From positions 248,001 to 312,000 of the forward strand of contig JAOALB010000032.1 of the NCBI GenBank assembly GCA_025331125.1: 64,000 nt of DNA. The letters run 5' to 3'. Positions 11,667 through 23,686 of this stretch are shown here, in pieces. The notes under the pieces are model-generated. The model ran no database searches. It saw nothing but the letters and a program-made list of their open reading frames with translations, and had not been told where the DNA came from. Source of the stretch: Mycogone perniciosa (Eukaryota; Ascomycota; Sordariomycetes; Hypocreales; Hypocreaceae). The stretch's first letter is position 1; every line of letters starts with the position of its first letter. The translations under genes and the position numbers were made by a program.

Positions 11667-12893
11667 TTTTGGAGGAATTTGTTTTGAATGCCTGAATGTG
11701 TGTGTGCGTGTGGGTGTGTAACTTGGAAAAGGTGGTTGCAACGTCTGGCTCCCGCTGGGATGGACAGTTGTGTTGATGGATTATGGAATGTAACAGAGAA
11801 AGGAGAAGATGATGGGATTAAAAAGCCTCTCGTCAAGCGACACAGCCCGGATATAGAGGAAGCTTTGATCAGCGTCAGCGGCTTGTGTCTGTGGAAGTAA
11901 CAGGTTTACAAGTCCGATGAGGGAATGGAACGAGGGACTGACGTGTGCTGAATCGATGCCGCACAGTGAAACAAGGGCAGCTGAGGACCCAGCGTCTTTG
12001 TTAGGGCCGAGGTTCTGGGTACTTTCCCAGCCAGTTGTAGATCGCTTGGCAGTTAGGTATTAGCCCTGGGTCAGTGACATTGAGTCTTAGCACCAGATTG
12101 CACATCCGGATATACCGCAGTGGGGGAGCGAAATGGATTCTGTGAAGAATTGGCTGCTAATACGGAGTAGAGATAGGCGATTCGAGCATTGAGCTGCTGG
12201 TGAGGCGGACGACTTCTATCTACCTAGGTAGTAGCCCGCAACTATGTATGTACCTACATACGATCCACGTATGAAGCAGCAAGCCAAGCAGGCGTCCACA
12301 CCGCTTCTGATACATCATATCATATTATTTACTCGATTAAGGAATGTTTTATTGGCCAGCTGCAAATCGTACATGAAGCTTTAGTCCCCTTTCAGCGTTG
12401 TTTTCTAAAAGATGGGAAACAAACAATGACAAGATCCGTGTTTGGGTGATACAAGCAGGGAGGGAATGGCTCATTGTGACCCCGAACCGCTCTTGGAATT
12501 CCACCCAGTTAGTGCGCGAGCCGGCTTACCTAAGGATGCCCGCTTTGTTTTTCGCTTGCTTGGGCTTGCCGAGCTGAGGTCACCTGCATCTTGTCCGTCC
12601 CTTGCTTTTCTGCTCTCGTTGGCCTCGCAACAGGAAAACAGCCACAACAACAGCTGCAGTCGACAAAGACCAGCACCAACCACCAGGCGCGCGCATCGAG
12701 ACAAGCTCGTGCAGTTCTGGTGCAGGACACTTGCAGCAGTGCTCTTGCCTCGATTTTAATTTTTGCTGCTCGCGTCAGATCGCAGCAGGATCCGGGCCGC
12801 TGTTCTTCGTGTCCCCAGCCACAGCCAATGTTTGTTGTTCAGTAGCGGCCATATCAAACTTCTCCGAGCTCGACCACGACACCAGCCCTCGAC
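11667..12893. other. Divergent intergenic region (Yop1 / RFX), 1.2 kb
   Basis: Contains a TACGGAGTA motif at 12161-12169 and, at about 12218-12262, CTACCTAGGTAGTA and GTATGTACCTACATACG palindromic stretches. An open frame covering 12602-12893 continues into the RFX frame but lacks conserved sequence; it is probably the long RFX leader. Confidence 0.55.
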
Positions 12894-15522
12894 ATGGAGC
12901 AAGGTACGCTTCGTATAGCCCGTGCAATTGCGACGCATCAAATGTGTGCGTGTCTATACGATGGAACCATCTAACTGTTTTTGCGCCAGACAATTCAGCG
13001 GCACGCGCTGCAGCGAAGTCAAGGAAGCGACCGCTATCCCGCGCCTCCACAACGTCTATCCACAGCGCGGCCACCCAGCCCAGTCTCGATCAGTCTGCCT
13101 TTGCGGAAGCGTCTGGCCTGTACACTGCACAATGGATTCCGAACGACCCTCACGGCCATCCCAAGGATATGGGCTCGGCACCGCAAATGTCCCCTGAAGA
13201 TATGATTCTGCAGGCTGCGACCCACATGCAATCTGCGAGCCACGATTTTGCTATGGATGGGTCTATGGGAGCGCCCATGGGTCACCATATGCCTTACCAG
13301 CAACACCACACTATCAGAAGACATCCGCTACCCGCTGATCAGTATGGGGGGAATGCGAGCTTTACCGAGGCAGACAGTCAAATGCTAGATCGTGAGGAAA
13401 ATGAAGATGGCGATTCGATGACCGGTGCTGCGGGAACTGCAAAGGCTACCACAACAAGATCAAGCGCCAATAACGAACTCGAGATGCGGCACCTCTTCAA
13501 TGCTAATCGGCATCGCAACCTCCAAGAGGTTGCCCGCGAACTTCATGGAAACGAGCGCGGGCCAAACTCAGAACGCACCCGTCAAGTTTTTGCCATGTTA
13601 TGGTATGCGCCAAACACTTGATATATGAAAACTCACTGTGTTTGTCCATTCTAACCTAAAACTTGTAGGATCAACTCAGTCTGCTCAAAGGGAAAGGGCT
13701 CTGTGCCTCGTGGCAGGGTATACGCCAACTATGCTTCTCGGTGTGCTACTGAGAGAATCACAGTCCTGAATCCTGCTAGCTTTGGAAAGCTAGTGCGTGT
13801 TTTGTTCCCGGGCTTAAAGACTCGCCGTCTTGGTGTTCGAGGAGAATCAAAATACCACTATGTTAATTTCTCCCTTGTTGAGGATCAGCCCGATGTGAAG
13901 GAGCCTCAGTCACAACCGCCCCGGCCTCTACCCGACGCCAAGAGCTTTTCTCAATCTTTCAGGTATGTTAGGAAAAGTCGATGTACGCAGCAAGGCGATG
14001 GCTCACGACTAACATGATGTTCAGTGCGCCCACACAATTAAGTACCAATGCTGGTCGAGGTGCATTACCATCACCTCAAACAGCTAGTCAAGGTCAAACC
14101 AACTCTATACTCATCAAATCATCAAGTAGATCCCACAGCGTCTACAACCAGCCAGAGCTCGGAAGCATCGACAGCATACATTCGACATCAAACAAAACTC
14201 AACTTGAACTCGCATTTTCATCTCCTGAAGAGAACGCCTTTGAACAATCAGAACCCATCGGGCTGCCTCCAATCGAAGCCTACCTACCCCCAGGAACCGA
14301 CCCTGATGCCGCCAAGTCGTTATCAGCCCTCTACCAATCACATTGTACCTCATTAGTGGAATGCATCCGATACTGCAGGGAAAAAACGTTCTTCCACCTT
14401 TACACGTCTTTCCAGGGCACACTCACCATGCCTGTACAGAAACTGTTTTCAAACTCCGCTCTTGCCCCGTGGATCGAGGGGTGCGACATTGCCCTATACC
14501 AGCGAATGATGAGCATTGTTTCGGGCTTGACGCTACAAGTAGTCCCCAAGCCTGTTCTGGATACCCTGCGCAACATTTCTGAAAGACTTGTGTCTCATAT
14601 TCGAGACTCGTTTCAAGGCCAGCCTCATCATGTTATTGCGGCCAAGGAGTCTCCCGCAGCAATATTTGCTGGTCTGTTGGATCGAGCATTACGTGTCAAT
14701 CTCACCGCACATGCAGCCGCAAATATGTTATCGAACCCTGCAAACCGCGACCAGATGTATATCGATTGGATTACGATGATCCGTACACGAAAAATCGCGG
14801 AGTGCGTACCGACGCGTGGAATGGACGACGTCGTAGACTTGCTAGTTACAGAAATGCGAGATTTGCTAGACCCCGCCAACGTTCCCTGGGAGGTTGAGTG
14901 TCTGACGGTCTATGGCGATGTGGTAACACGAAGCGGTCGTCCGACGGACGGCGGGGGCCACACAGAAACAACAGGGCAGAATGTGTTGGATAGATGGGTC
15001 AACTTTCTGCAGAGCATGCCAACCAGGTTCCCCTATGCATCTCACGCGGATATTGTGTGGTGCGTCGAGAGAATAGGGACAGCTGTCATGCGAGACCTGA
15101 CACTAGCTCAGGGTAAGAGCTTTGGGTCATGGTGGGTAACGAAGACGTGGATTGACGAGATGACTTGCTTCCTGGCTGAGCAAGGTGGATTTATGAAGCA
15201 AAAGGCTAGCCAACCTCTTGTGAGCTCGGAGCCTCAACCTCAGACGGCAGGAACAGTGGCAAGCCGACAAAAATCACGATACAGTAGCGGCAGCGATGAT
15301 CTTAACCTGACGAACGTGTCGCATACACAACCTGGCCGAGCACCCTTCCCGCCGCCAAGCAGCAGCAACCAGGCGTCGCTAGTCAACGATTCACACGACG
15401 ACAGTGGCATAGGTATCCGGACTCCAGAAGAAGATTTCCCTATAGAAAAGTTTGCCTTCACTGGGGCAGAGAGCCAATCATTGATGTCAGGAACGGAGCT
15501 GGCAGCAGGTGGGAGCTTATAG
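12894..15522 (+). CDS. RFX-family winged-helix transcription factor
   Basis: Four exons: 12894-12903 (only 10 nt), 12990-13602, 13669-13962, 14025-15522; 804 residues. After MEQD an acid-poor start leads to RKRPLSRASTTSIHSAATQ, seen in other fungal RFX proteins. The RFX DNA-binding winged helix spans about residues 165-290: NANRHRNLQEVARELHGNERGPNSERTRQVFAMLW, then INSVCSKGKGSVPRGRVYANYASRCA, FGKLVRVLFPGLKTRRLGVRGESKYHYVNF. Introns 2 and 3 lie inside or just after it. The large C-terminal half corresponds to the conserved RFX dimerisation region. Relatives include yeast Rfx1/Crt1 (repressor of ribonucleotide reductase genes) and Acremonium CPCR1 (beta-lactam regulation). The true target here is unknown. 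The C-terminal 100 residues are Ser/Gln-rich and probably disordered. Confidence 0.93.
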
Positions 15523-16658
15523 CAGCGTATTGATTGACGCAGGCAAGCGATGAGGTATGGGGTCACGGCGTTAGGCTGATTCTGATTGATCGGGCGGTCT
15601 GTCTATTTTACCCCTTATACTCGAGGCGGGTTAATCAAAGTGATGATGGGACGAAGGGACGAAGACACGACAACTGGGTAATACTGCATGATCCCGCATG
15701 GGTGGATCTGGTCGTGGGGCATGGGGGCTTCTGTTTCTTGCTATATATATTCGGAAGGGCTTTTCCATGGGCCGTTTTGTTTCTGCCGGTTGTATTCTTT
15801 GTTTGGGGAAGGCACTCTAGCAATATCATATTGTTGGAATAGACGGGGCTGTTGGTCATGGACTGGATAGGTGTTTGATGCGTCCCCGCACCTCCTTGGA
15901 TGGGACGGACTCTGTTTTTAACTATGATGTTATGGTCGTGTAGTTGCATTTTAACACGCGATGATAGGCTTTTGTGGTTAAGGACTCTGTATTCTAATCA
16001 TGTATCAAAAGTAGCCATTGTTTTCTAAGCATATCTGCCCAGTGATGTTCCTTGTCAGCACTAAGTCATATCAATAGAGTACATAGACTTGGCGATACGA
16101 TAGACAGACAGATATTGGTTGATTGGATGACTAGTAAGTAGTACATTCAGCTGCTGCATCATATATACGGCAGCAGCAGACAGGATGGACGCATGCATCC
16201 ATACAGCTGCATTCAGCCAGGGAAATAAATGCTATGTACTTCGTACGATGTATTATTACGTAGCACTACTAGTTTGACTGCGCGGTTTTTGGGTGGATAA
16301 AATAGCCGGCATTTTGGACTTGCAAGTTGGGCAGACAACGAATCGCCGTTATTCGGCCCACGCCACCTCTTCTACAGGGACTTGGAAGGCCGGACCATCC
16401 TTGCCTGTTCAGGTTTCGCCTCACACCTCTCTCTCTCTTCCGTCCCTATGCTAAAAACTTCGCCGCAGTTCATCGAACTCTAAAATCCAAATATTCTGTC
16501 AGCCTCATTCGCTTTGAACAGGAAATCGGAGGGTTAAAGCATAAAGCCAGGCGATCTGGTGAGCCCAATTCGCATTCCTTTCTCATTCTCACCTGCATCG
16601 CCCTATCTGTTGCTGCCGAGATCGCTCACTCGTGCGAGTCAACCACATTCAGTCAGCC
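15523..16658. other. Intergenic, 1.1 kb
   Basis: 3' flank of RFX and promoter of aspartokinase. GTACTTCGTACG at 16236-16247 is a member of the dispersed palindrome family. The 200 bases before the aspartokinase ATG are C/T-rich, as in many fungal core promoters. No coding sequence recognised. Confidence 0.55.
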
Positions 16659-18552
16659 ATGGGCAGCTCTGCATACAACAACTCGTCCGAGCTGGGCTGG
16701 GTCGTCCAGAAGTTTGGCGGAACGAGCGTTGGGAAATTTCCGGATAAGGTGAGTCAATTGGATACTAGTGGAATGAATCATTTTCATATCATGAGATGCC
16801 GATGCTGATGCTGTTGACTCATCACAGATTGCCCGTGATATTGTCAAGTATGTGTTTTGATTGGCCCAATCACATGCCGAAACCTCCCCCATCAGGCTTT
16901 GATCTAACATGTGATATTATCGTCTTTGCAGAGCCAGTCTGTCACAACACCGGGTCGTTGTCGTCTGTTCGGCCCGAAGCACGGGCAAGAAAGCAGAAGG
17001 TACCACTAGTCGGTGAGTGTTGTTCGCCTCTGAAGCCCAGAAACGTATCTCACTTCTCGAACACAGGTTGCTAGCTATCTATTCAATGCTGAGAAATGTC
17101 GGGGCTCCCGTAAGCTCCGAGGAGGAGCAGCATGACTTGATTGAAGAGGCTACGGGCCTCATCTCGGACATCCGCAAAGACCATGTGGCTGCCGCTGAAA
17201 CCTTTGTCCAAGATCTCGACTTGCGGGAATCACTCATCTCCAAGATAAAAGCCGAGTGTCAGGAGCTTGTTGAGTACATCATGGCTACCAGACGTTTCAA
17301 TCTCGAGATCAACTCCAGGGCCAAGGATCGAGTAATCAGCTTTGGCGAGAAGCTCAGCTGTATGTTCATGGCCGCTTTGCTACAAGACTCGGTATGTCTG
17401 GATCCAAATTCTTCCCATTTCTCTCTCAGTCCATTTCATTGTGCTCCAAGGAACCCATGCTAAACCACTACTCTTCATTAGGGGGTCGAGGCTGAGTATG
17501 TCGACCTGTCTGATGCCTTGCATTACGAAGGCGTACAGTTGGATGCCTCCTTCTACAAGCTAGCAGCCGCTACATTTACCAAGAAACTCGTTGCATGCCA
17601 AGGGAGGGTACCCGTTGTGACCGGCTTCTTCGGAAATGTCCCTGGCAGTTTGATTGACGGAGACATTGGTCGCGGTTACACTGATTTGTGTGCAGCTCTC
17701 TGTGCCGTGGGATTAAAGGCAGAGGAACTTCAAATCTGGAAGGAGGTGGATGGCATCTTTACCGCGGATCCCTCAAAGGTCCCCACGGCTAGGCTCCTGG
17801 CCTCCATCACCCCGTCCGAGGCCGCCGAGCTGACCTTCTACGGCTCTGAAGTTATCCATCATCTCACCATGGACCAAGTCATCCGTGCTCAGCCCCCCAT
17901 CCCTATTCGCATAAAGAACGTCAAGAATCCACGAGGAAATGGCACAGTCGTCGTCCCCGATCCGATTCTCTCAGCAGGTCACCAACTGCATCGATCACGG
18001 CCTTCGCAGAGAACCATCTTCAAGCCCAAACGCCCAACCGCCGTCACCATCAAGGACCACATCACTGTTATCAACGTCCATTCAAATAAGCGATCCATCT
18101 CTCACGGCTTCTTTGCTAGGGTGTTCTCGATCCTGGATAAGCACTCCATCTCAGTCGACCTCATCTCCACCAGCGAGGTGCATGTGTCATTGGCAATTCA
18201 TTCTGACGGTATCCGGGCAGAGTCCTTTGAGAGTGCCACAAACACTCTGGAAGAATGCGGAGATGTTACCGTTTGGACAGGCATGGCAATTCTAAGTCTG
18301 GTCGGTGCCGATATGAAGAACATGGTCGGTGTCGCTGGACGCATGTTCTCGACCCTTGGAGAGCACAATGTCAATCTTGAGATGATTTCACAGGGTGAGT
18401 GCCCATTTTTGTGTTTATTTCTTGAGCCGGCCCGATGCTAACATTGACATACAGGTGCGAGTGAGATCAACATCTCTTGCGTTATCGATGCTAAGGATGC
18501 CACGAGAGCTATGAACGTCCTGCACACCCATTTATTCACGTTCCTTGAGTAG
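16659..18552 (+). CDS. HOM3: Aspartokinase (aspartate 4-phosphotransferase)
   Basis: Six exons: 16659-16748, 16828-16847 (20 nt), 16932-17012, 17067-17391, 17482-18394, 18455-18552; 508 residues. It catalyses ATP-dependent phosphorylation of L-aspartate, the first step to threonine, methionine and (in bacteria/plants) lysine. The kinase motif VVQKFGGTSVGKF sits at residues 14-26, VVVVCSARSTGKK at about 46-58, and the region of FFGNVPGSLIDGDIGRGYTDLCAA carries the substrate-binding loop. Two C-terminal ACT domains follow: VINVHSNKRSISHGFFARVFSIL and VGADMKNMVGVAGRMFSTLGEHNVNLEMISQGASEINISC. The presence of ACT domains implies threonine feedback inhibition, as for Hom3. All six splice phases close without adjustment. 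Confidence 0.95.
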
Positions 18553-19200
18553 TATCGTGTTGCGGCGTTGGCAGAACTGAATTAAACATGTATCTCACCC
18601 CGACCTCAACCAACACCATTAGGTTAAAGAGCTGTCGTGAAGGGTTGGGCCCACTCCTGTGGATATTTTGCATCTTGGTCGGCTTTTGTTCATGGGTTTG
18701 GTGGTCATCGTCATCACGGTTCGTGGCGTTTTGCTTCATAGAGCTCATCAGATCATCCAGATGGACGCCTTGGTTTTTTTGGAGTTTATAGACTGGTAGC
18801 AAGGAACTTCGACATAGACAACAAAAAAAATCTGGTTCAAATATGGCTATTGGTGATTATGAATTCCGTGGCCAGATGTATGTTAAAAGTGAAGCATCTC
18901 TTTATTGTAATACCCATTAATCCGAAGTGTTGTCGGGATTGATACGAGTAAATGTCGTTCAACCATTCAGGGGTCGAGTTTATTACAGGGTAGTACCTAA
19001 CAAGGCCCGCTGTGAACTGCCACCCCCCTCTGACGTAAACAAACCTGTAACAGGGACAGACTTCAAGAACTCGGAAAATCGACAATGCATCCGCCATCAT
19101 CTAACTACTACTATATGTAGCGAATGCCGATGGTGTCGTGCGTATCACGAATTGTACGACCAGCACAGGCACCATCGCCTGTGCACCGCCCATCATCGCC
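18553..19200. other. Intergenic between aspartokinase and recyclin
   Basis: No independent gene recognised. A frame continuous with recyclin runs from 19105 to 19200 without an ATG, so an extra 5' exon of recyclin could lie in this interval. Confidence 0.5.
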
Positions 19201-22041
19201 ATGTACAGGACCAAAGACGGGGGAGCTGCTCCTCGGGGCAGCATTCTTGGGGTCCTGAAAGCCACCGAAATGCTCGATTCGCGCGCGAGGCTACCAGCAG
19301 GTATGAAGCCATCATATGCTACTCAGCAGACAGCTCAATGTTTGCATAGATTGGACGACTGACGGGAGAGCGTGCTGCCAGAGATAATTGTCACCATCCT
19401 GAACTACCTGCCCATCGCCGACCTGATGCGTGCGGCACGAGTCTCCCGCCGATTTCAAGAGATGATTTACGATGATACGCGTTGGGTATCGCGACTTAAG
19501 AGTATGGGATGCTGGGATGAGCGGGAGGCAAGGCAGAGGTTTGAGGAGTCGGTTCGACGGAGACGAGAGGCTGCTGCTGTTGCTGCCGCTGCCAGTGGCC
19601 AGCCCAATGGTGCTGAAGCCAAGCATCGACCGATATCTACGGCCACACTATTCGATGCAACGGTTGAGCAGCAGCGCCGACGGCGTGCTACGTCCGAACT
19701 TCGGGATGGCTTTGAGACTATGAGCCTTGGGACGACATTGGCGAGCGATCCCGCTCAGGACCCGGCTGCATATCTCGACGTTTTCAAGAACGTGAAGAGT
19801 ATGAGGGGAGGAGCAAGAAATGAGTATGGAAAGATATACGGTGCTCTGGCACCGTTCTACATCGACATAGTCCAGGCCAAGAGTCATGCCGACCCTATCG
19901 TGTTCAAAGCCTTCCGAGACCCCGAGAGACAGGCTCAGATGCTTGCCAACCTACGCCGGTTTTCAGCGAGCGATTGGTCGGAAGGATGGAACGTCCGGGA
20001 GGAGAAGCTATTTTTTATGATGGGTATCTTCGAGACTGCCGTGTTGCGCGAGTTTGAGCAGGGCTACGAATTCTGGGACGTGGATGGCAGGATGCATCGG
20101 TATGCCCATGTCTTACACACGCTCAACGGCACGAAGAGCGGTATTGAGCTCTTCATTCAGAAGCATCCTATCTTCGAAAATCACGAGTCGATGGCCAATC
20201 CTATGGATTGCCTCAATCAAGCTGGCTCGGATGAAATTGCCATGGAACCTTCTCGTCTCTTTTTCGAACAATTGCTCATCAAGATCAACGAGCAAGCCAA
20301 TGTTGTGGAGCGGATCTTCCCCGAACCAGCCGTCGTTTTCTGGGAACTGGCGGAGAAGGTCGCGGAAGACATAATTACCGAGTACACTATCCCATTGTTT
20401 GACGAAGCTCATGAACGCAGCATTTCATCTTATCTCAAAGCTCTTTCAGGCATTTTCGAGCAGACGATGCGGTTCTTTCAGTCTCTCACACCGCCGAAGG
20501 AATCCAAAGAGGGGATAATAGAAAAAGCTAAACAACTGTCCTTTAAAGTGTTTGAACCTCACCTCGATCTGTATTTACAAGAGGAGTTCGACTTCTTCAC
20601 GAAGCAAGCCGAGTCGGAGGTCTTTCAGTGGGAGAAAAAACTCTCAGAACAGGACTCAACACTAGAATCATTCTACATGTCCAACATCAATCGCTCGGCG
20701 GAGAAGAAAGATTTCCTCAGTTCATTCAAGAAGGTCATTATGATGCCAGTCACGGTGCTACCTAGTTTTCCGATGGGCTCCCCCTTTGTGACAAGCAAGC
20801 CCTCATCGTCCCCTGTGCCCCCCGCAAATGGATCATCTGCGGTAACTCCCATGCCTTCCCGCCCACAGACACCTGGGCTGGGTGGCGAAAGGGAAGGACG
20901 AAGCAGTCCGTTGCCAAGGGCAAAGGCGCCAACCGACGAGCTCGCAGCCAAGACGGCTATTATGACGACGAAGCTAGAGGGAATCAAGTCGTTGTTCAGC
21001 ATCGAGGTAGCCCTCACTCTGGTGCATATGGCTAAGACAAGTCTGGGGCGAGCGGCTCTTCTTATCCCCCTCGCTGGTCAGGTTGGTGGAGAGGCAAAGG
21101 AACAGTGCGCCAACATATTCATTGCCATGATTCGTATCCTCGGACAGAGGCACGTGAAGAGCGGGTTCGACATGGCAGTAGACCATTTGTCGCATTACAA
21201 CCCGCGGGACGTCAGCGATCATAACCAATCCGGGGTGGCGCCGCTGGTGACGTTTATTGAACTTGTTAACGTGGGCGACCTCATCTCGCAGATGATTGAT
21301 GTCTTTTACGAGCAGCAGCTTACGGCGCCCAAGATTGCTGACAAGAACGACTTCTTGGATCCTGCAGGTCTGGCCAAGAAGAAGTTTGAGCAGATGCTCG
21401 ACGAGAGCGTCGCGGCGGGCTTGAATAAGGGCATCGATGTGCTCATGGATGAGGTGGAGTACCTACAGGGCACGATGCAGCAGCCTACAGACTATAACCC
21501 GGCTCCACGCGTACCCTTGAACAACATGACCCTGGAGCAGGCTAACCGGGCTACCATCAGCTCTTTCACGGAGTTTGATATTGGTCCGACACCCACAGCC
21601 CGACGTATTGTGGAGCTCGTACGGTCGCACACCAACATGCTGATCGGCACAACAGAGAAGTCGATGCTCGACGTCTTCAACGGCGAGGTTGGCCAGCGGC
21701 TGTTCACTGCTATATGCAAGCACCTGAAGCGGCAGCGCATCAGCACCGACGGCGCCATCAAGCTCATTGCTGACATGAACCTGTACTCGGACTACATCCG
21801 CACGCTCAAGAACCAGGACCTGCTGCCGTACTTTGGGGCACTCCGCGAGCTGAGCCAGATTTACCTCATCGATCCGGGACATGCCAAGGAGATGGCCACA
21901 GTGATTGCTGATGGAGATCGCTTTGGCGGCGTGTTTCGTGCGGAAGAGGTTTATGAATACGCACAGAGGAGGGCGGATTGGTACCAGGTGAGGAAGAGTG
22001 TGGAGAGGGCAATGTATGGGATGGACTGTACCGTCATGTGA
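19201..22041 (+). CDS. RCY1: Recyclin-1: F-box protein fused to a Sec10-like exocyst region
   Basis: Two exons, 19201-19300 and 19382-22041; 919 residues with the start used here. The intron (donor GTATGA, acceptor CCAG at 19381) was chosen because it joins RARLPA to EIIVTILNYLPIADLMRAARVSRRFQEM, giving a textbook F-box (LPxEI..IL.YLP) at about residues 32-75; reading straight through hits a TGA at 19360. The remaining 800 residues match the Sec10/recyclin helical domain (for example FYIDIVQAKSHADPIVFKAF, and the C-terminal YAQRRADWYQVRKSVERAMYGMDC). A Ser/Pro-rich insert lies near residues 500-545. Yeast Rcy1 and fission yeast Pof6 act in endosome recycling of v-SNAREs and in cell separation, binding Skp1. 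The ATG at 19201 is the first in frame after a stop, but is not certain. Confidence 0.9.
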
Positions 22042-22429
22042 AGAATGCAAGATGGTGGTGTAGTGGGACGCAGTGGTCGGTTCTTGATGGTTTATGGAGA
22101 CATGGCTTGACGATGGTGGACGAGAATCAGTCATATACACGGAATGGTTGGATAATGATGCGCTTCATCAACACTCATGAATGGATAGAATCCTGGTTTT
22201 AGTAGTAAACAGCAAGTAGTATATCCAGTACAGCATGGTAGTAATAAAAAGCATGGCAATTTCCTTCCCGTATGTCTAACCGAACCGTCCATGTCGTTTC
22301 ATCCTTCCTTGATTTTTGGAAACGCCGCAGATGTGATGGTAGATGTATGATAACGCCTCCTTACATGCGCCTCCCTGTCTCAAAAAAAGTAGCCTCAGAA
22401 TAAGGAAGCCATATCAGATGTTAGTTGAT
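22042..22429. other. Convergent 3' intergenic region
   Basis: Holds the 3' ends of recyclin and the Kin28-type kinase. Nothing else is recognisable. Confidence 0.6.
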
Positions 22430-23686
22430 TCACTTCTGGCCGAAATCCAACTTGCGTGCCACTTTTGAGCCCCTATCCTCCTCTGCAACAAGACCCGGCC
22501 GACGCTTGAGATCGATGCCCATCTTCTCCTCAGCGGCGCCGCCGTCCTTGCGTGGCAGCTCGTGCTTCCGTGTGGGTTTGGGCTCTGAGTGCCACCAGCG
22601 GTGCTTGAGCATGTCGCGCGCGGTAATGCGCTTCAGGGGGTTGAGGGATAGGGTCTTCATGAGCAGGTCGACGCCATCCGGGCCGACGATGCCAAAGCGC
22701 ATCTCGTAGTAGTCCCGGCCACGGATGGGATGCTGGCCTGGAACAGTGTACTCCGGCATTCGGGTGACGCCGGGCCAGTTGTCCTCGGTTGGGGTTCCGA
22801 TGGATTCACAGATCATCTTGATCTGGTCAAGCTCATTGTTGCCGGGCATGTAAGGGGCGCGCAATACGAGCTCGGCGAAGACAGTACCGACGGACCAAAC
22901 ATCAACGGCACCGCTGTAGTGTCTTGCGCCGAAGAGTAGCTCTGGTGGCCGGTACCAGCGCGTGATGACGTTGGAGGTCATGTTGCGATGTGGATCGGCG
23001 AAGCTCCTCGCCAGACCAAAATCAGCAAGCTTGACCTCGCCGTCGGCGGCAATCAGCAAGTTGTTTGGCTTGATATCGCGGTGCAGGACGAAGTTCTCGT
23101 GACAGAACCAGACGGCGCGGGTAAGCATGCCCATCCAGGCCTTGATGTCTGCGGCACCGTAGCGGACATTGTCCGTGTCGCGGATGAGCATCTCGAGATC
23201 GCCGAGGGGCAGGTACTCGAGGACGAGGTTGAGGTTCTGGTCTTTGGACGAGAAGACAGAGAGGAGGGAGATGATGTTGGGGTGCTGGAGCTCTTGGAGG
23301 TGCTTAAGTTCGCGGACCGCGTCGGGCGCCATGCCCTCGGTGTATTCTTTTTGGACTTTGATCTTCTTGATGGCGATGAGGGTTGACGGCTTGGAACGGA
23401 GGTGGCCGAGGAAAACTATAGCGTAGGTACCCTCTCCGAGTTTCTTGCCCTTGACGTATTTGCGCTTCTCCTCCTCGTTCATCTGCTCAGCAAGGTCGAG
23501 AGTTGGCGGCAGTGTATGGCCTGTCACTGCGGGCACAGGTGCGGGTTTAGGGGTGCCATTGGATGAAGTTTGGCCTGAGCCCGAGGCTAGGTTCTTGAGG
23601 GGCGAGGAGACGGCTCGTGCATTTTGTATATTCTCGACGGCCTGGATCGTTGCGGAGGTGGTGGTAACAACTGGGGAGAGAGCCAT
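22430..23686 (-). CDS. KIN28: CDK7/Kin28-type cyclin-dependent kinase (TFIIH / CDK-activating)
   Basis: Single exon, 418 residues. A 70-residue Ser/Pro/Thr-rich N-terminal extension precedes the kinase domain (about 78-377). Glycine loop GEGTYAIV at 84-91, catalytic Lys 107 in IAIKKIK, the PSTAIRE-equivalent helix reads MAPDAVRE, HRDIKPNN at 202-209, DFG at 222-224, T-loop threonine 237 in NMTSNVITRWYRPPELL. The domain order and the NMTSNVITRWY activation segment match Kin28/Cdk7, the RNA polymerase II CTD Ser5 kinase of TFIIH working with cyclin H and Mat1. The tail is Lys/Arg-rich (KVARKLDFG), a probable nuclear signal. The usual YRAPEL reads YRPPEL, conserved in some fungal Cdk7 proteins as far as I recall. 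No missing catalytic residue. Confidence 0.93.
   Translation of the reverse strand: MALSPVVTTTSATIQAVENIQNARAVSSPLKNLASGSGQTSSNGTPKPAPVPAVTGHTLPPTLDLAEQMNEEEKRKYVKGKKLGEGTYAIVFLGHLRSKPSTLIAIKKIKVQKEYTEGMAPDAVRELKHLQELQHPNIISLLSVFSSKDQNLNLVLEYLPLGDLEMLIRDTDNVRYGAADIKAWMGMLTRAVWFCHENFVLHRDIKPNNLLIAADGEVKLADFGLARSFADPHRNMTSNVITRWYRPPELLFGARHYSGAVDVWSVGTVFAELVLRAPYMPGNNELDQIKMICESIGTPTEDNWPGVTRMPEYTVPGQHPIRGRDYYEMRFGIVGPDGVDLLMKTLSLNPLKRITARDMLKHRWWHSEPKPTRKHELPRKDGGAAEEKMGIDLKRRPGLVAEEDRGSKVARKLDFGQK

Noticed and set aside
12602..12893. Open extension upstream of the RFX start
   Set aside because: In frame only with exon 2 through the intron; the spliced MEQD start gives the conserved RFX N-terminus.
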